Below are positions 8,164-15,157 of a DNA stretch of 27,959 nucleotides, one piece after another. Origin of the DNA: Raineyella sp964528755 (GTDB taxonomy: Bacteria; Actinomycetota; Actinomycetes; Propionibacteriales; Propionibacteriaceae); assembly GCA_964528755.1 (NCBI GenBank), contig CAZGWN010000053.1:1-27959 (forward strand), read 5' to 3'. The position numbers and the translations under genes were made by a program. Below the pieces are notes generated by a model. It had not been told where the DNA came from. It did not search any database and saw only the letters and a program-made list of their open reading frames with translations. Each line of letters starts with the position of its first letter. Position 1 is the first letter of the stretch.

Positions 8164-8851
8164 GGTCGATCGCCCGAGGCGAGACTTCGCTGGATGCCTG
8201 GGGAGCGACGAGCGCCGGCAGGGCGACATCGCAGGGGGAATCTTGGGGATACACCGACTGAAGCGCGTCGTGCGGATAGACTCCTCCGGCATCGGTGAAG
8301 ACAACTGCGAACTGGCGGGACGCAACTTTGTCGGTTTCTGCATCGTATGTCACCAAGCGGGTGCCGTAGCAATGAGATTTGCTGTTGTTCGAGGTTCCTT
8401 CGATCACGTCGGTGCCATCGCCACCCGTCGCCACGTAGTGCCCCAACATGTCGACGATTGTGTACCACTGGAGGTCCGGAAGCGAAGTTCCGGCGGACAT
8501 GGCGCGCCAAACGCGCTCGATGTCACCTTGATGTCTGGCCCGGATATGCTTGTACCCGTGCGAGGAAAAGTTGCTCGGGTACCCGCCGGAGTCGCGGTCC
8601 AAGCCACAGTAGAACCTGACGCCAGAGAGCGTGAAGTACTGGAACCAGTTCCTCCAGAATCTGTCGAGTTGCATCCACTGTTCGTCGTAGTTGTTGCTTT
8701 CGGTGGGAGTCATGGCTTCGCAATCAGCGGCCAGCGTCGCGAGAGTTCTCTGTTCTGCCTTCGCGGGAGCGGCCGTTCCTGACACGAATATGATAGCGAC
8801 TACGAGGACGATGAAGGGATGAGCCCGCTTACTCCGCCGATGGGTGCTCAT
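8144..8851 (-). CDS. Secreted protein of unknown fold, N-terminal half of frame-broken gene
   Basis: 235 residues before a stop. Residues 1-32 are a clear Sec signal peptide: RRSKR, a hydrophobic core (FIVLVVAIIFVSG), and AKA before the cut. The mature part has four Cys (44, 82, 161, 207) that could form disulfides. A His-rich motif HGYKHIRARH spans residues 98-107, and a late strand region contains LVTYDAETDK and AVVFTDAGG. The His/Lys motif plus late strands resembles in layout the BECR/EndoU-like RNase folds of bacterial toxins. That is a weak analogy and not an identification. The start has a strong AGGAGG 6 bp upstream and overlaps the end of the preceding gene by 23 bp, which indicates translational coupling. 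Near 8150-8165 the frame shifts by one base relative to the LGFP repeats. The region is visibly lower in GC than its neighbours. Confidence 0.7.
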   Translation of the reverse strand: MSTHRRSKRAHPFIVLVVAIIFVSGTAAPAKAEQRTLATLAADCEAMTPTESNNYDEQWMQLDRFWRNWFQYFTLSGVRFYCGLDRDSGGYPSNFSSHGYKHIRARHQGDIERVWRAMSAGTSLPDLQWYTIVDMLGHYVATGGDGTDVIEGTSNNSKSHCYGTRLVTYDAETDKVASRQFAVVFTDAGGVYPHDALQSVYPQDSPCDVALPALVAPQASSEVSPRAIDPRAGSP

Positions 8852-9866
8852 TTGTGTCCTCCTGCATTGTTGAAGTCCATTGCCGGAATGTGGGCGGGAT
8901 CGATATGTCGCGACCTTGGAGGAGCCATGTCACTTCGTGCTCTCGTTGAAACATCTCTGGGTGAGACTGGAAGGCGGGCGGTGTGCCTCGGGTGACTTCT
9001 GTCAGACCGAAGCTGATCTCGTCCGGGTAGCCGGGATCCCAGTTGTTCTGCCACAGGCCACCAGCGAAATATGTCAGTCCCCAACGTGGCCATCGTTGGC
9101 CATTCGGCAGGAAGGTGCGTGCGGCTCGGATGTGTTCGTCGGACCTTCCGTCCATGGGGTCATGGAAGATCGTGTGGAATCGAGTCGGGGATGTGACCCA
9201 GTAGGCGGCACTTGGGTAGGGTCTGGGCCATCCTCTGTGGCCCTTGTCGGCGGCGATGAACCAGGCGAGTTGGGTTGTCGCCCATGTTGTGCCACGCCAC
9301 CGATAGCGAAGGTTGACCATGTTCACAGCGCCGGGCCAGTCCGGCCGCCTCAGCGGATCCTTCTTCCCGGGGCTCGGGGCAGGATCGTCGGTGAACATTT
9401 GAGCAGGTTCTTCTTCGGTCGGATCGTCGGGGCGGGGGAGTCGTCCGGTCCAGGGGAGGTCGTCGGCCGGGTCGGTGAGCCAGCGGATTCGGAGGGCGTC
9501 AGGCGTGCCTAATCCTGTGGTGCCCTGTCCGACCAGGTCGCGTGCTTGCCGGAGATCCTGCCAGAGGGCGGCGGCCAGTCCGGTTGGGTCCGTGCCGGTC
9601 GCGTGGCCGCCGATGGTGAAGCCGAAGGCGTCCTCGGGTGGGCCGTCGACAGGTCGCAGGACGAATCGGACCGCTCCGGCCGGGGCGATCCATGCCCCGA
9701 GGAACTCGACGTCGAAGAGGAGCCCGTCGCAGGCCATGGCGGTGGGCAGGTTGTTGAGCAGGTCGATCGAGGGGATCCCGCAGACGATGGGCGGATGGCA
9801 GGCCCGGCGGATGTCGGAGATGGACTGAATCGCCTCGGAGTGGTGACGCGGTGGGAATGAGGTCAT
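8829..9866 (-). CDS. Conserved-pair hypothetical protein, copy 1 (Trp-rich)
   Basis: 345 residues, no signal peptide and no membrane segment, so cytosolic. I do not recognise the family. It is clearly paralogous to the gene at 9945-11022. Both share an N-terminal block (RRACHPPIVCGIPS and IDLLNNLPTA, about residues 20-43), a middle block (RFVLRPVDGPPEDAFGFTI; LWQDLRQARDLV; WLT-PADDLPW) and a Trp/aromatic-rich C-terminal half (WRGTTWA-TQL; GWPRPYPS-AYWV; RWGLTYFAGGLWQNN). A negatively charged linker near residues 145-170 differs between the copies. The start is backed by a TAAGTT -10 box 6 bp upstream. The stop lies inside the next gene (23-bp overlap with the secreted LGFP protein), so the two are very likely co-expressed. 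No function can be assigned. Confidence 0.75.
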   Translation of the reverse strand: MTSFPPRHHSEAIQSISDIRRACHPPIVCGIPSIDLLNNLPTAMACDGLLFDVEFLGAWIAPAGAVRFVLRPVDGPPEDAFGFTIGGHATGTDPTGLAAALWQDLRQARDLVGQGTTGLGTPDALRIRWLTDPADDLPWTGRLPRPDDPTEEEPAQMFTDDPAPSPGKKDPLRRPDWPGAVNMVNLRYRWRGTTWATTQLAWFIAADKGHRGWPRPYPSAAYWVTSPTRFHTIFHDPMDGRSDEHIRAARTFLPNGQRWPRWGLTYFAGGLWQNNWDPGYPDEISFGLTEVTRGTPPAFQSHPEMFQREHEVTWLLQGRDISIPPTFRQWTSTMQEDTNEHPSAE

Positions 9867-9872
9867 GAGCGG

Positions 9873-9878
9873 AACTTA
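9873..9878 (-). promoter_or_regulatory. -10 box of hypothetical copy 1
   Basis: On the minus strand TAAGTT, then CCGCTC, then ATG at 9866. The 6-bp spacing suggests a leaderless mRNA. It indicates that copy 1 and the secreted LGFP gene can be transcribed independently of copy 2. Confidence 0.5.
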
Positions 9879-9944
9879 TCAATCCTGGGGGGAATGGTTG
9901 AGGAACATCCGGCTTCCGCAATTGGAATGGTAGTCAGGGTTTGC

Positions 9945-11022
9945 TCAAGCTTGGGGTTTCCAGTTGTCACGGTGATCGATCTCCGTCTTGTAGAGGTTGG
10001 TCCAGGACGATGGGATGTGTGGCGGTGGAAGATCGGGGGTCTGCTTGAGCCAATCGATTCCGTCTTGACGGATGAAGAACTCGGGTGCGTCGCTGAATGT
10101 CGGCGGGTTGCCGTCGACGAGTTCGGTCAGACGAAAGCTGATTTCGCCGCCATAATCGGGGTGGTAGTTGTTCTCCCACAGGCCGCCGGCGAACAGGGTG
10201 AGGCCCCAGCGGGGGGTTTCTTGGCCGGGCGGCAGGAAGTTGCGAACGGCTTCGGCGTAGTCGTCGGGCCAGTTCTTGGGCGGTTGGTGGAACAAGGTGC
10301 GGAAGGTGCCGACAGAGGCGACCCAGTAGGCCAGGGACGGGTAAGGCCGCGGCCAACTCCGATGCGCGTAGTCGGCGCTGATGTAACAGGTGAGTTGGGT
10401 GGACGCCCATGTCGTTCCCCGCCACCCGTAGCGCAGGTTGGCCATGTTGACGGCGCCGGTCCAAGTGGGCCGGGCGAGCGGGTCGCCCTGCCAGGGTGTC
10501 GGGGGTGGATCGTCGGCATACCGGGCGGCCAGCGGCTCGTCGACGGGATCGGTGGCGTTGGGCAGATGGTCTGTCCAGGGGAGGTCGTCGGCCGGGCCGG
10601 TCAGCCAGCGGATCCCGAGGGCGTCGGGGGTTCCCGATCCTGTGGTGCCGTGCCTGACCAGGTCGCGTGCTTGCCGGAGGTCTTGCCAGAGGGCGGCGGC
10701 GAGCTCTGCTGAGTCGGTGCTGGTGTGGCCGTCGATGGTAAAGCCGAAGGCGTCCTCGGGTGGGCCGTCGACAGGTCGCAGGACGAATCGGACCGNNNNN
10801 NNNNNNNNNNNNNNNNNNNNNNNNNNNNNNNNNNNNNNNNNNNNNNNNNNNNNNNNNNNNNNNNNNNNNNNNNNNNNNNNNNNNNNNNNNNNNNNTGGCG
10901 GTGGGCAGGTTGTTGAGCAGGTCGATCGAGGGGATCCCGCAGACGATGGGTGGATGGCAGGCCCGGCGGATGTCGTCCGGACCCTGCAAGGCGTGGAGGT
11001 GGCGTCGTGGGGGAGTGTTCAC
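9945..11022 (-). CDS. Conserved-pair hypothetical protein, copy 2 (interrupted by assembly gap)
   Basis: Paralogue of the gene at 8829-9866, in the same orientation and 78 bp upstream of it. The GTG start at 11022 is preceded by TAGCCT at 6 bp. The N-terminal 43 residues read in one frame up to a run of exactly 100 N (10796-10895). Downstream of it the homologous sequence (RFVLRPVDGPPEDAFGFTI to the C-terminal NWKPQA) reads in another frame. In copy 1 the matching segment is 63 bp. If the true gap is also 63 bp, the frame is continuous and the product is about 346 residues, matching copy 1 (345). The gene is therefore probably intact and only appears broken. The function is unknown. It has no signal peptide or membrane segment. 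Confidence 0.72.
10796..10895. other. Assembly gap, 100 N
   Basis: Exactly 100 N, a conventional placeholder of unknown true size. It falls inside the segment where the two paralogous genes are nearly identical, which is the likely reason the assembler failed here. Comparison with 9674-9736 predicts about 63 missing bases. Confidence 0.95.
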
Positions 11023-11028
11023 GGCGGG

Positions 11029-11034
11029 AGGCTA
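11029..11034 (-). promoter_or_regulatory. -10 box of hypothetical copy 2
   Basis: On the minus strand TAGCCT, then CCCGCC, then GTG at 11022. It has the 6-bp spacing of a leaderless promoter and probably drives the three-gene unit. Confidence 0.55.
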
Positions 11035-11112
11035 CGGGGGTCGGGGGTCAGGCAGCCGACCGGCAACCGCGGCCTGGACGCCAAGGTGACGTTCGAGCGG
11101 GCCGCCCGCGGG

Positions 11113-11118
11113 TAGGCT
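11113..11118 (+). promoter_or_regulatory. -10 box of the TIGR03936-type gene
   Basis: TAGGCT ends 8 bp before the GTG at 11127, with no Shine-Dalgarno sequence between. This is a candidate leaderless promoter. It suggests that the gene gained, or always had, its own promoter after separation from its usual upstream partner. Confidence 0.45.
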
Positions 11119-11126
11119 GAGCCCTC

Positions 11127-11834
11127 GTGGCTCGTCAGCAACCCGAACAACAGGCCCCGCCGGTGCAACGGCTGCGACTGCGCTATGCCAAGCGCGGTCG
11201 CGCCCGGTTCGCGTCACACCGAGACTTCGTCCGCGCATTCGAGCGGGCCCTGCGGCGGGCCGACGTGCCGATGGCGTACTCGTCCGGTTTCAACCCGCAC
11301 CCCCGCATCTCGTACGCCAACTCGGCGCCGACCGGTGCGGCGAGCGAGGCGGAATACCTGGAGATCGGGCTGGCCGAGCGGTGCGATCCGCTGGCCGTCC
11401 TCGACGCGCTGCGCGGGGCGATGCCGGAGGGCCTCGACATCGTGGACATCGTCGAGGCCGAGGGCGGCCGGGTCGGTGACGGACTGGAGGCCTCCCACTG
11501 GCGGGTCGAGCTGCCGGGCGTCACGCCCGAGGCGCTCACCCGCGCGGCGGCGACCTTCCTGGCGGCGGAGCACGTGCCGACCGAGCGGATGACCAAACAT
11601 GGGCCGCGGACCTTCGACGCCCGCGCCGACGTGATCGCCGCCCGGGTGCTCGGCAGCGACCGGGTCGCGGTGCTCGACCTGGTCATCCGCCACGACGAGC
11701 CGCTGGTCCGACCCGACGACGTGTTGCGGGTGCTGGAGTCGTACGCCGATGACGTGACGCCCGCCGACCCTCCGCGACTCACCCGCCTCGCCCAGGGCGT
11801 GCTGGCCGGGGAGACCGTCGTCTCGCCCTGGTAG
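11127..11834 (+). CDS. TIGR03936-family radical SAM-linked protein (DUF2344)
   Basis: 235 residues, typical for the family. The conserved opening is seen: LRLRYAKRGRARFASHRDFVRAFERALRRADVP, then YSSGFNPHPRISYANSAPTG and the EAEYLEIGL segment. Members are encoded beside, or fused to, TIGR03960 radical SAM proteins, and their role is unknown. The radical SAM partner here ends at 5795 on the same strand, so 5.3 kb of other genes now separate the pair. Downstream the ctaA gene converges with only 9 bp between stops. The GTG start is the first start of the frame and is preceded by a -10 box. The first 11 residues are polar and variable. Confidence 0.9.
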   Translation: MARQQPEQQAPPVQRLRLRYAKRGRARFASHRDFVRAFERALRRADVPMAYSSGFNPHPRISYANSAPTGAASEAEYLEIGLAERCDPLAVLDALRGAMPEGLDIVDIVEAEGGRVGDGLEASHWRVELPGVTPEALTRAAATFLAAEHVPTERMTKHGPRTFDARADVIAARVLGSDRVAVLDLVIRHDEPLVRPDDVLRVLESYADDVTPADPPRLTRLAQGVLAGETVVSPW

Positions 11835-11843
11835 GGGATTCCC

Positions 11844-12770
11844 TCAGGCGGCCAGCGAGTCCGAGTGCGGTCGCCGCCCGGAGGCGGCCTGCGGGCCGGC
11901 AGCCTCGGTTGCCCGGCGGACTGACAGCACGAGCAGCGTGGCGGCGACCATCGCCAGGCAGGCACCCAGCAGGTGCAACACAATCAGCCCGCGCGGCAGG
12001 CCGGCGAAGTACTGCACGTACCCGACCGCTCCCTGGCCGGCCAGCACGGCCACGAACGCTACCGCCCACCGGGTGCGCAGCCGGACCAGCGCGGCGATCG
12101 CGACGAGCAGCAGCAGCCACACGCTCGCGGCATGCACCCGGGCCACGGTCTCCACGTCCAGCCCGGTGCGCGGCGAGCTGCGGTCGCCGGCGTGCGGTCC
12201 CGAGCCGGTGACCAGTGTGCCGAGGTAGAGCGAGATCCATGTCAGCAGGTAGGTCACCCGGGTGAGCGCCACCGAGCCGAGGTCGGTGGCCGGCGCGAGG
12301 TTCCCGTACGCCAGCCAGACGATCCACGTGCACACGCTGACCAGCGCCGCCGACAGCAGCAGGTGCACCGCCACCACGTACGGGTTGAGGGTGTACCAGA
12401 CGCTCAGGCCGCCGACCACCGCCTGGATGATGATCCCCACGATGACGGTCGTCGACAGCGTTCGCACCCGCGGCACGTATCCGCCGTGCGGGCGGGTCCG
12501 CCACGCGGCGACGAGCGTCCCGACGGCGACGACGATCAAGACGAAGGTGAGCGTCCGGTTGCCGAACTCGATCGCCCCGTGCAGCCCGTTGGCGGGCAGG
12601 GTGACGTACGAGTCGGGGGTGCAGCGGGGCCATTCGGGGCAGCCGAGGCCCGAGCCGGTGACCCGCACCACGCTGCCGGTGACGACGATGCCGCAGTTGG
12701 CGACGAGGTTGGCCACCGCCCAGCCGCGCAGGGCATGTACGGTCCCGAACATCCGGGTCATGAGGTCCAT
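11844..12770 (-). CDS. ctaA: Heme A synthase (COX15/CtaA)
   Basis: 308 residues with about eight hydrophobic helices. It oxidises heme O to heme A for cytochrome aa3 oxidase in the membrane. Seen: the opening ANLVANCGIVVTGSVVRVTGSGLGCPEWPRC with the conserved G-x-G-x-x-C-P-x-W-P-x-C; HGAIEFGNR with conserved His and Glu; further heme-ligand-type His residues in VVAVHLLLSA, VARVHAASVW and IVLHLLGAC. I chose the ATG at 12770 because AAAGG lies 7 bp upstream. An ATG at 12761 forms an ATGA overlap with the upstream permease gene and is the alternative. The open frame continues to 12860, but that part overlaps the permease and lacks similarity. It follows the ABC exporter genes, an order also seen near suf genes in mycobacteria. 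Confidence 0.92.
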   Translation of the reverse strand: MDLMTRMFGTVHALRGWAVANLVANCGIVVTGSVVRVTGSGLGCPEWPRCTPDSYVTLPANGLHGAIEFGNRTLTFVLIVVAVGTLVAAWRTRPHGGYVPRVRTLSTTVIVGIIIQAVVGGLSVWYTLNPYVVAVHLLLSAALVSVCTWIVWLAYGNLAPATDLGSVALTRVTYLLTWISLYLGTLVTGSGPHAGDRSSPRTGLDVETVARVHAASVWLLLLVAIAALVRLRTRWAVAFVAVLAGQGAVGYVQYFAGLPRGLIVLHLLGACLAMVAATLLVLSVRRATEAAGPQAASGRRPHSDSLAA

Positions 12771-13540
12771 CGGAACGCCTTTCGAGACACCAGTACGCCG
12801 AGCACCGACCAGACCAACACTACGGCCAACGGCACCAGGCCGACCGCCCCTTCCGACCATCCGCGCAGCGCCTCACCGACCGCCGCGGTGGGCAGCGCCT
12901 CGACGACCGGCCGCACCGCGGCCGGATAGCGCTCCACCGGCAGGAGGACGGCGCCGGCCACCAGCATCACCAGATAGACCAGGTTCGCCAGCCCGAGCGT
13001 GGTCTCGGCCCGCAGCGTGCCACCGAGCAGCAGGCCCAGCGCGGCGAAACTCACCGCGCCGAGCAGCACGGTCGGCGCTGCCGTCAGGGTGGGCACCACG
13101 CCTCCGATCGGCCGCCAGCCCAGCGCCACCGCGGCAACGGCAAGGATGGCCAACTGGCCCAGCGAGACCAGCAGAAGGGACAGCGCCTTGCCCACCAGCA
13201 GGCCGCCGCGGCCCAGCGGGGTGGGGGAGAGGCGCTCCAAGACCCCATAGCGACGCTCGAAGCCGACGTTGATCGCCAGCGAGGTGAAGCATGTCGACCA
13301 GATCGCCAACGCCAGCACCGACGGTGCGAGCAGGGTGAACTCCAGCCCGAGTCGGTCGCCGAACCAGCGCCCGGCGGCCAGGAATCCCAGCGGGATGACG
13401 AGCGCCAGCAGGAGTTGTTCGCCGTTGCGGACCAGCATCCGGGTCTCGGTGAGGGCGTGGCTGACAACCCGCCGGGCGACCGGCGCAGGGCCGGGTGCCG
13501 GGGAGAAGTCGAGAGTGATGGACGCAGCGGGATCGGTCAT
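12758..13540 (-). CDS. ABC-2 type transporter permease
   Basis: 260 residues, six hydrophobic segments from about residue 40 onward, with an N-terminal cytosolic part. The ERRYGVLERLSPTPL segment between helices 2 and 3 is typical of drug or daunorubicin-type (DrrB-like) ABC-2 permeases. It pairs with the ATP-binding protein encoded just upstream (4-bp ATGA overlap, 13537-13540), and its own end overlaps ctaA. This arrangement (ATPase, permease, heme A synthase) upstream of and divergent from suf is conserved in actinobacteria to my knowledge (Rv1458c-Rv1456c in Mycobacterium tuberculosis). The substrate is unknown. Link to heme or cytochrome oxidase maturation is an inference from position. 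Confidence 0.88.
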   Translation of the reverse strand: MTDPAASITLDFSPAPGPAPVARRVVSHALTETRMLVRNGEQLLLALVIPLGFLAAGRWFGDRLGLEFTLLAPSVLALAIWSTCFTSLAINVGFERRYGVLERLSPTPLGRGGLLVGKALSLLLVSLGQLAILAVAAVALGWRPIGGVVPTLTAAPTVLLGAVSFAALGLLLGGTLRAETTLGLANLVYLVMLVAGAVLLPVERYPAAVRPVVEALPTAAVGEALRGWSEGAVGLVPLAVVLVWSVLGVLVSRKAFRWTS

Positions 13541-14271
13541 GGGCGCATCCGGTCATCGGTGTGGGTGAGGAAGACCTCTTCGAGGGTGGCGCCGCCGGCC
13601 GTCAGCTCGGCCAGCGTGCCGGACAGGCAGATCCGGCCGTGATCGATGATCCAGATCCGATCGGCCAGCTCGGCTGCCTCGGCCATCAGGTGGGTGGTCA
13701 GCAGCACCGACACGCCGGCGTCGCGCAGGTCGCCGACGAGCCGCCACACCGAGCGGCGGGCATGCGGGTCCATGCCGGCGGTCGGTTCGTCGAGGAACAC
13801 CAGCTCAGGTCGGCCGACCAGGGCCCCGGCCAGGTTGACCGCCTGCTGCTGGCCGCCCGACAGCCGCCGGTACGGCGTCCCGGCGAAGGCGTCCAGGCCG
13901 AGCCGCTCGGCCAGCGGACCAACCGGCAGGGGATGGGCGTGCAGCGAGGCGAGGTAGCGCAGGAGCTCCAGCGGTCTGATCCCCGACCAGGCTCCGGCCG
14001 ACTGCGGCATCAACCCGACCCGGCCGGCCGCGCAGGCGTCCGCGACAGACCGGTCCAGCACTCGTACGGTCCCGTCATCGGGGGTCACGATGCCGGTGCA
14101 GCAACGGATGAGGGTGGTCTTGCCTGCGCCGTTCGGCCCGAGCAGGGCCGTCACCGCGCCTCGTTCGGCCCGAAGGGACAGGTGGTCGAGCACGGTGGTC
14201 CCGGAGAAGCGGACCACCAGATCGTCGACCTCCAGGGCGGCGACCGGGGACGGCACGGTCGAGTCAGGCAC
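13537..14271 (-). CDS. ABC transporter ATP-binding protein
   Basis: 244 residues, one ABC ATPase domain. Walker A GPNGAGKTT lies near residues 45-53, the Q-loop region at LMPQSAGAW, the signature LSGGQQQAVNLA near residue 138, Walker B LVFLDEPTAGMD, and the H-loop LLTTHLMAEA. The C-terminal ATLEEVFLTHT is typical of DrrA-like exporters. It energises the permease encoded next. The GTG start at 14271 is supported by a TAGACT box 6 bp upstream, so the three-gene unit ending in ctaA probably starts here as a leaderless transcript. Confidence 0.92.
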   Translation of the reverse strand: MPDSTVPSPVAALEVDDLVVRFSGTTVLDHLSLRAERGAVTALLGPNGAGKTTLIRCCTGIVTPDDGTVRVLDRSVADACAAGRVGLMPQSAGAWSGIRPLELLRYLASLHAHPLPVGPLAERLGLDAFAGTPYRRLSGGQQQAVNLAGALVGRPELVFLDEPTAGMDPHARRSVWRLVGDLRDAGVSVLLTTHLMAEAAELADRIWIIDHGRICLSGTLAELTAGGATLEEVFLTHTDDRMRP

Positions 14272-14277
14272 CCGATG

Positions 14278-14283
14278 AGTCTA
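14278..14283 (-). promoter_or_regulatory. -10 box of the ABC-ctaA unit
   Basis: On the minus strand TAGACT, then CATCGG, then GTG at 14271. Spacing fits a leaderless promoter. Confidence 0.55.
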
Positions 14284-14357
14284 GGCAGCCGGAACCGATG
14301 CGCCACCTCGGGTGCCGATCTGAGCGCAGCGGTGCGGACCGCCCTGCGGTGCCCGGA

Positions 14358-14388
14358 CCACCCAGCGGCGCCCGCGCCACCCAGCGGC
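14358..14388. repeat. Direct repeat CCACCCAGCGGC, two copies
   Basis: CCACCCAGCGGC occurs at 14358-14369 and again at 14377-14388. The second copy runs into the left arm of the long inverted repeat. Confidence 0.7.
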
Positions 14389-14450
14389 CACACCTTGTTT
14401 CATCTACCACAAGTCGACTCGTGGTAGATGAAACAAGGTGTGGCCGCTGG
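14381..14450. repeat. Perfect 30-bp inverted repeat (long hairpin)
   Basis: Bases 14381-14410 are the exact reverse complement of 14421-14450. The 10-bp centre (14411-14420) is itself nearly palindromic around GTCGAC. The inner 20 bp of each arm (for example CACCTTGTTTCATCTACCAC) is much lower in GC than its surroundings. It lies between divergent genes, over 100 bp from either start, where neither needs a terminator. It could be a mobile palindromic element (REP/MITE-like), a protein-binding site, or an attenuating or insulating hairpin. Confidence 0.9.
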
Positions 14451-14530
14451 CTCGGGGGCTGAGGGTCCAGGGGCGGGCCGCTGGCTCGGGGGCGGGCTGC
14501 TGGCTCGGGGGGCGGGCCGCTGGGTCCCCC
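14442..14530. repeat. Degenerate GC-rich tandem repeats
   Basis: The unit GGCCGCTGGCTCGGGGGC recurs with changes near 14442, 14476, 14495 and 14515. The first unit overlaps the end of the right hairpin arm, and the same core appears inverted to the left of the hairpin. The rest of the 14284-14561 intergenic region holds only the two -10 boxes. Confidence 0.65.
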
Positions 14531-14549
14531 GGGGCGGGCGCCCGGCACG

Positions 14550-14555
14550 TAGGAT
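14550..14555 (+). promoter_or_regulatory. -10 box of the nicotinamidase gene
   Basis: TAGGAT, then CGACCC, then ATG at 14562. The 6-bp spacing suggests a leaderless mRNA. Confidence 0.55.
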
Positions 14556-14561
14556 CGACCC

Positions 14562-15140
14562 ATGAGCAGGGCGCTACTGATCGTCGACGTCCAGAACGAC
14601 TTCACCGAGGGAGGAGCGCTCGGCGTGACCGGCGGGGACGCCGTGGCCGCCCGCATCTCGCGATTCCTCGCCGATCACGGTGACGACTACCGGGTGATCG
14701 TCGCCTCCCGCGACTGGCACGATGCGGGCAACACGAACGGCGGGCACTTCTCCGATGTGCCCGACTTCGTCGACAGCTGGCCGCCGCACTGCGTGGCCGA
14801 CACCCCGGGTGCCGACTACGACCCGCTGCTGGACACCTCTCGGGTCACCGACCACGTCCGCAAGGGGCAGGGCCGGCCGGCGTACTCCCTGTTCGAGGGC
14901 CACACCGACGACGGGCGTACGGTGGCCGGCGTCCTCGACGCCACCGGTGTCGACACCGTGGACGTGACCGGGATCGCCACCGACTACTGCGTGCGGGCGT
15001 CGGCCCGCGATGCGCTCGCCACCGGACGGAGTGTAAGGGTGCTGACCGACCTGATCGCCGGGGTGAACCCGGACACCAGCGCCGCGGCTCTGGTCGACCT
15101 GGCCGATGCGGGCGCGGAGGTCACCGCCTCGGGCGAGTAA
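14562..15140 (+). CDS. pncA: Nicotinamidase / isochorismatase-family hydrolase
   Basis: 192 residues. Nicotinamidase hydrolyses nicotinamide to nicotinate and ammonia in NAD salvage. The catalytic triad is visible as Asp9 (VDVQNDF), Lys101 (VRKGQ) and Cys143 (TDYCVRASA). Metal ligands are likely Asp51 and His53 (SRDWH) and His76 (SWPPHC). The cis-peptide region GIATDYC before the nucleophile is typical. The length fits PncA. The metal site and the SWPPHCV motif favour nicotinamidase over other isochorismatase-like hydrolases. The gene stands alone, with its own -10 box, convergent with the L,D-transpeptidase. It interrupts the ctaA/ABC to suf neighbourhood as I know it from mycobacteria. Confidence 0.88.
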   Translation: MSRALLIVDVQNDFTEGGALGVTGGDAVAARISRFLADHGDDYRVIVASRDWHDAGNTNGGHFSDVPDFVDSWPPHCVADTPGADYDPLLDTSRVTDHVRKGQGRPAYSLFEGHTDDGRTVAGVLDATGVDTVDVTGIATDYCVRASARDALATGRSVRVLTDLIAGVNPDTSAAALVDLADAGAEVTASGE

Positions 15141-15157
15141 GCGGATCTCCGCACCCG

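Larger units (their letters stand above)
9538..10975. repeat. Near-identical blocks shared by the two paralogous genes
   Basis: Copy-1 bases around 9611-9673 and 9737-9815 match copy-2 bases around 10735-10795 and 10896-10974 almost base for base: about 55 identical bases directly left of the gap and about 55 directly right, then one mismatch. The rest of the two genes is far more diverged. This patch pattern points to recent gene conversion or strong local constraint. Confidence 0.75.

Noticed and set aside
9967..11022. Frame read straight through the N gap as one 351-residue protein
   Set aside because: After the gap this frame shows no likeness to copy 1. The homologous frame ends at 9945, and the placeholder gap length causes the shift.
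7627..11022. Prophage or insertion sequence remnant
   Set aside because: No integrase, transposase, terminal repeats, tRNA target or phage structural genes are visible.
14381..14450. Long hairpin as a transcription terminator
   Set aside because: It lies between divergent gene starts, has no T-tract, and is not downstream of any gene.
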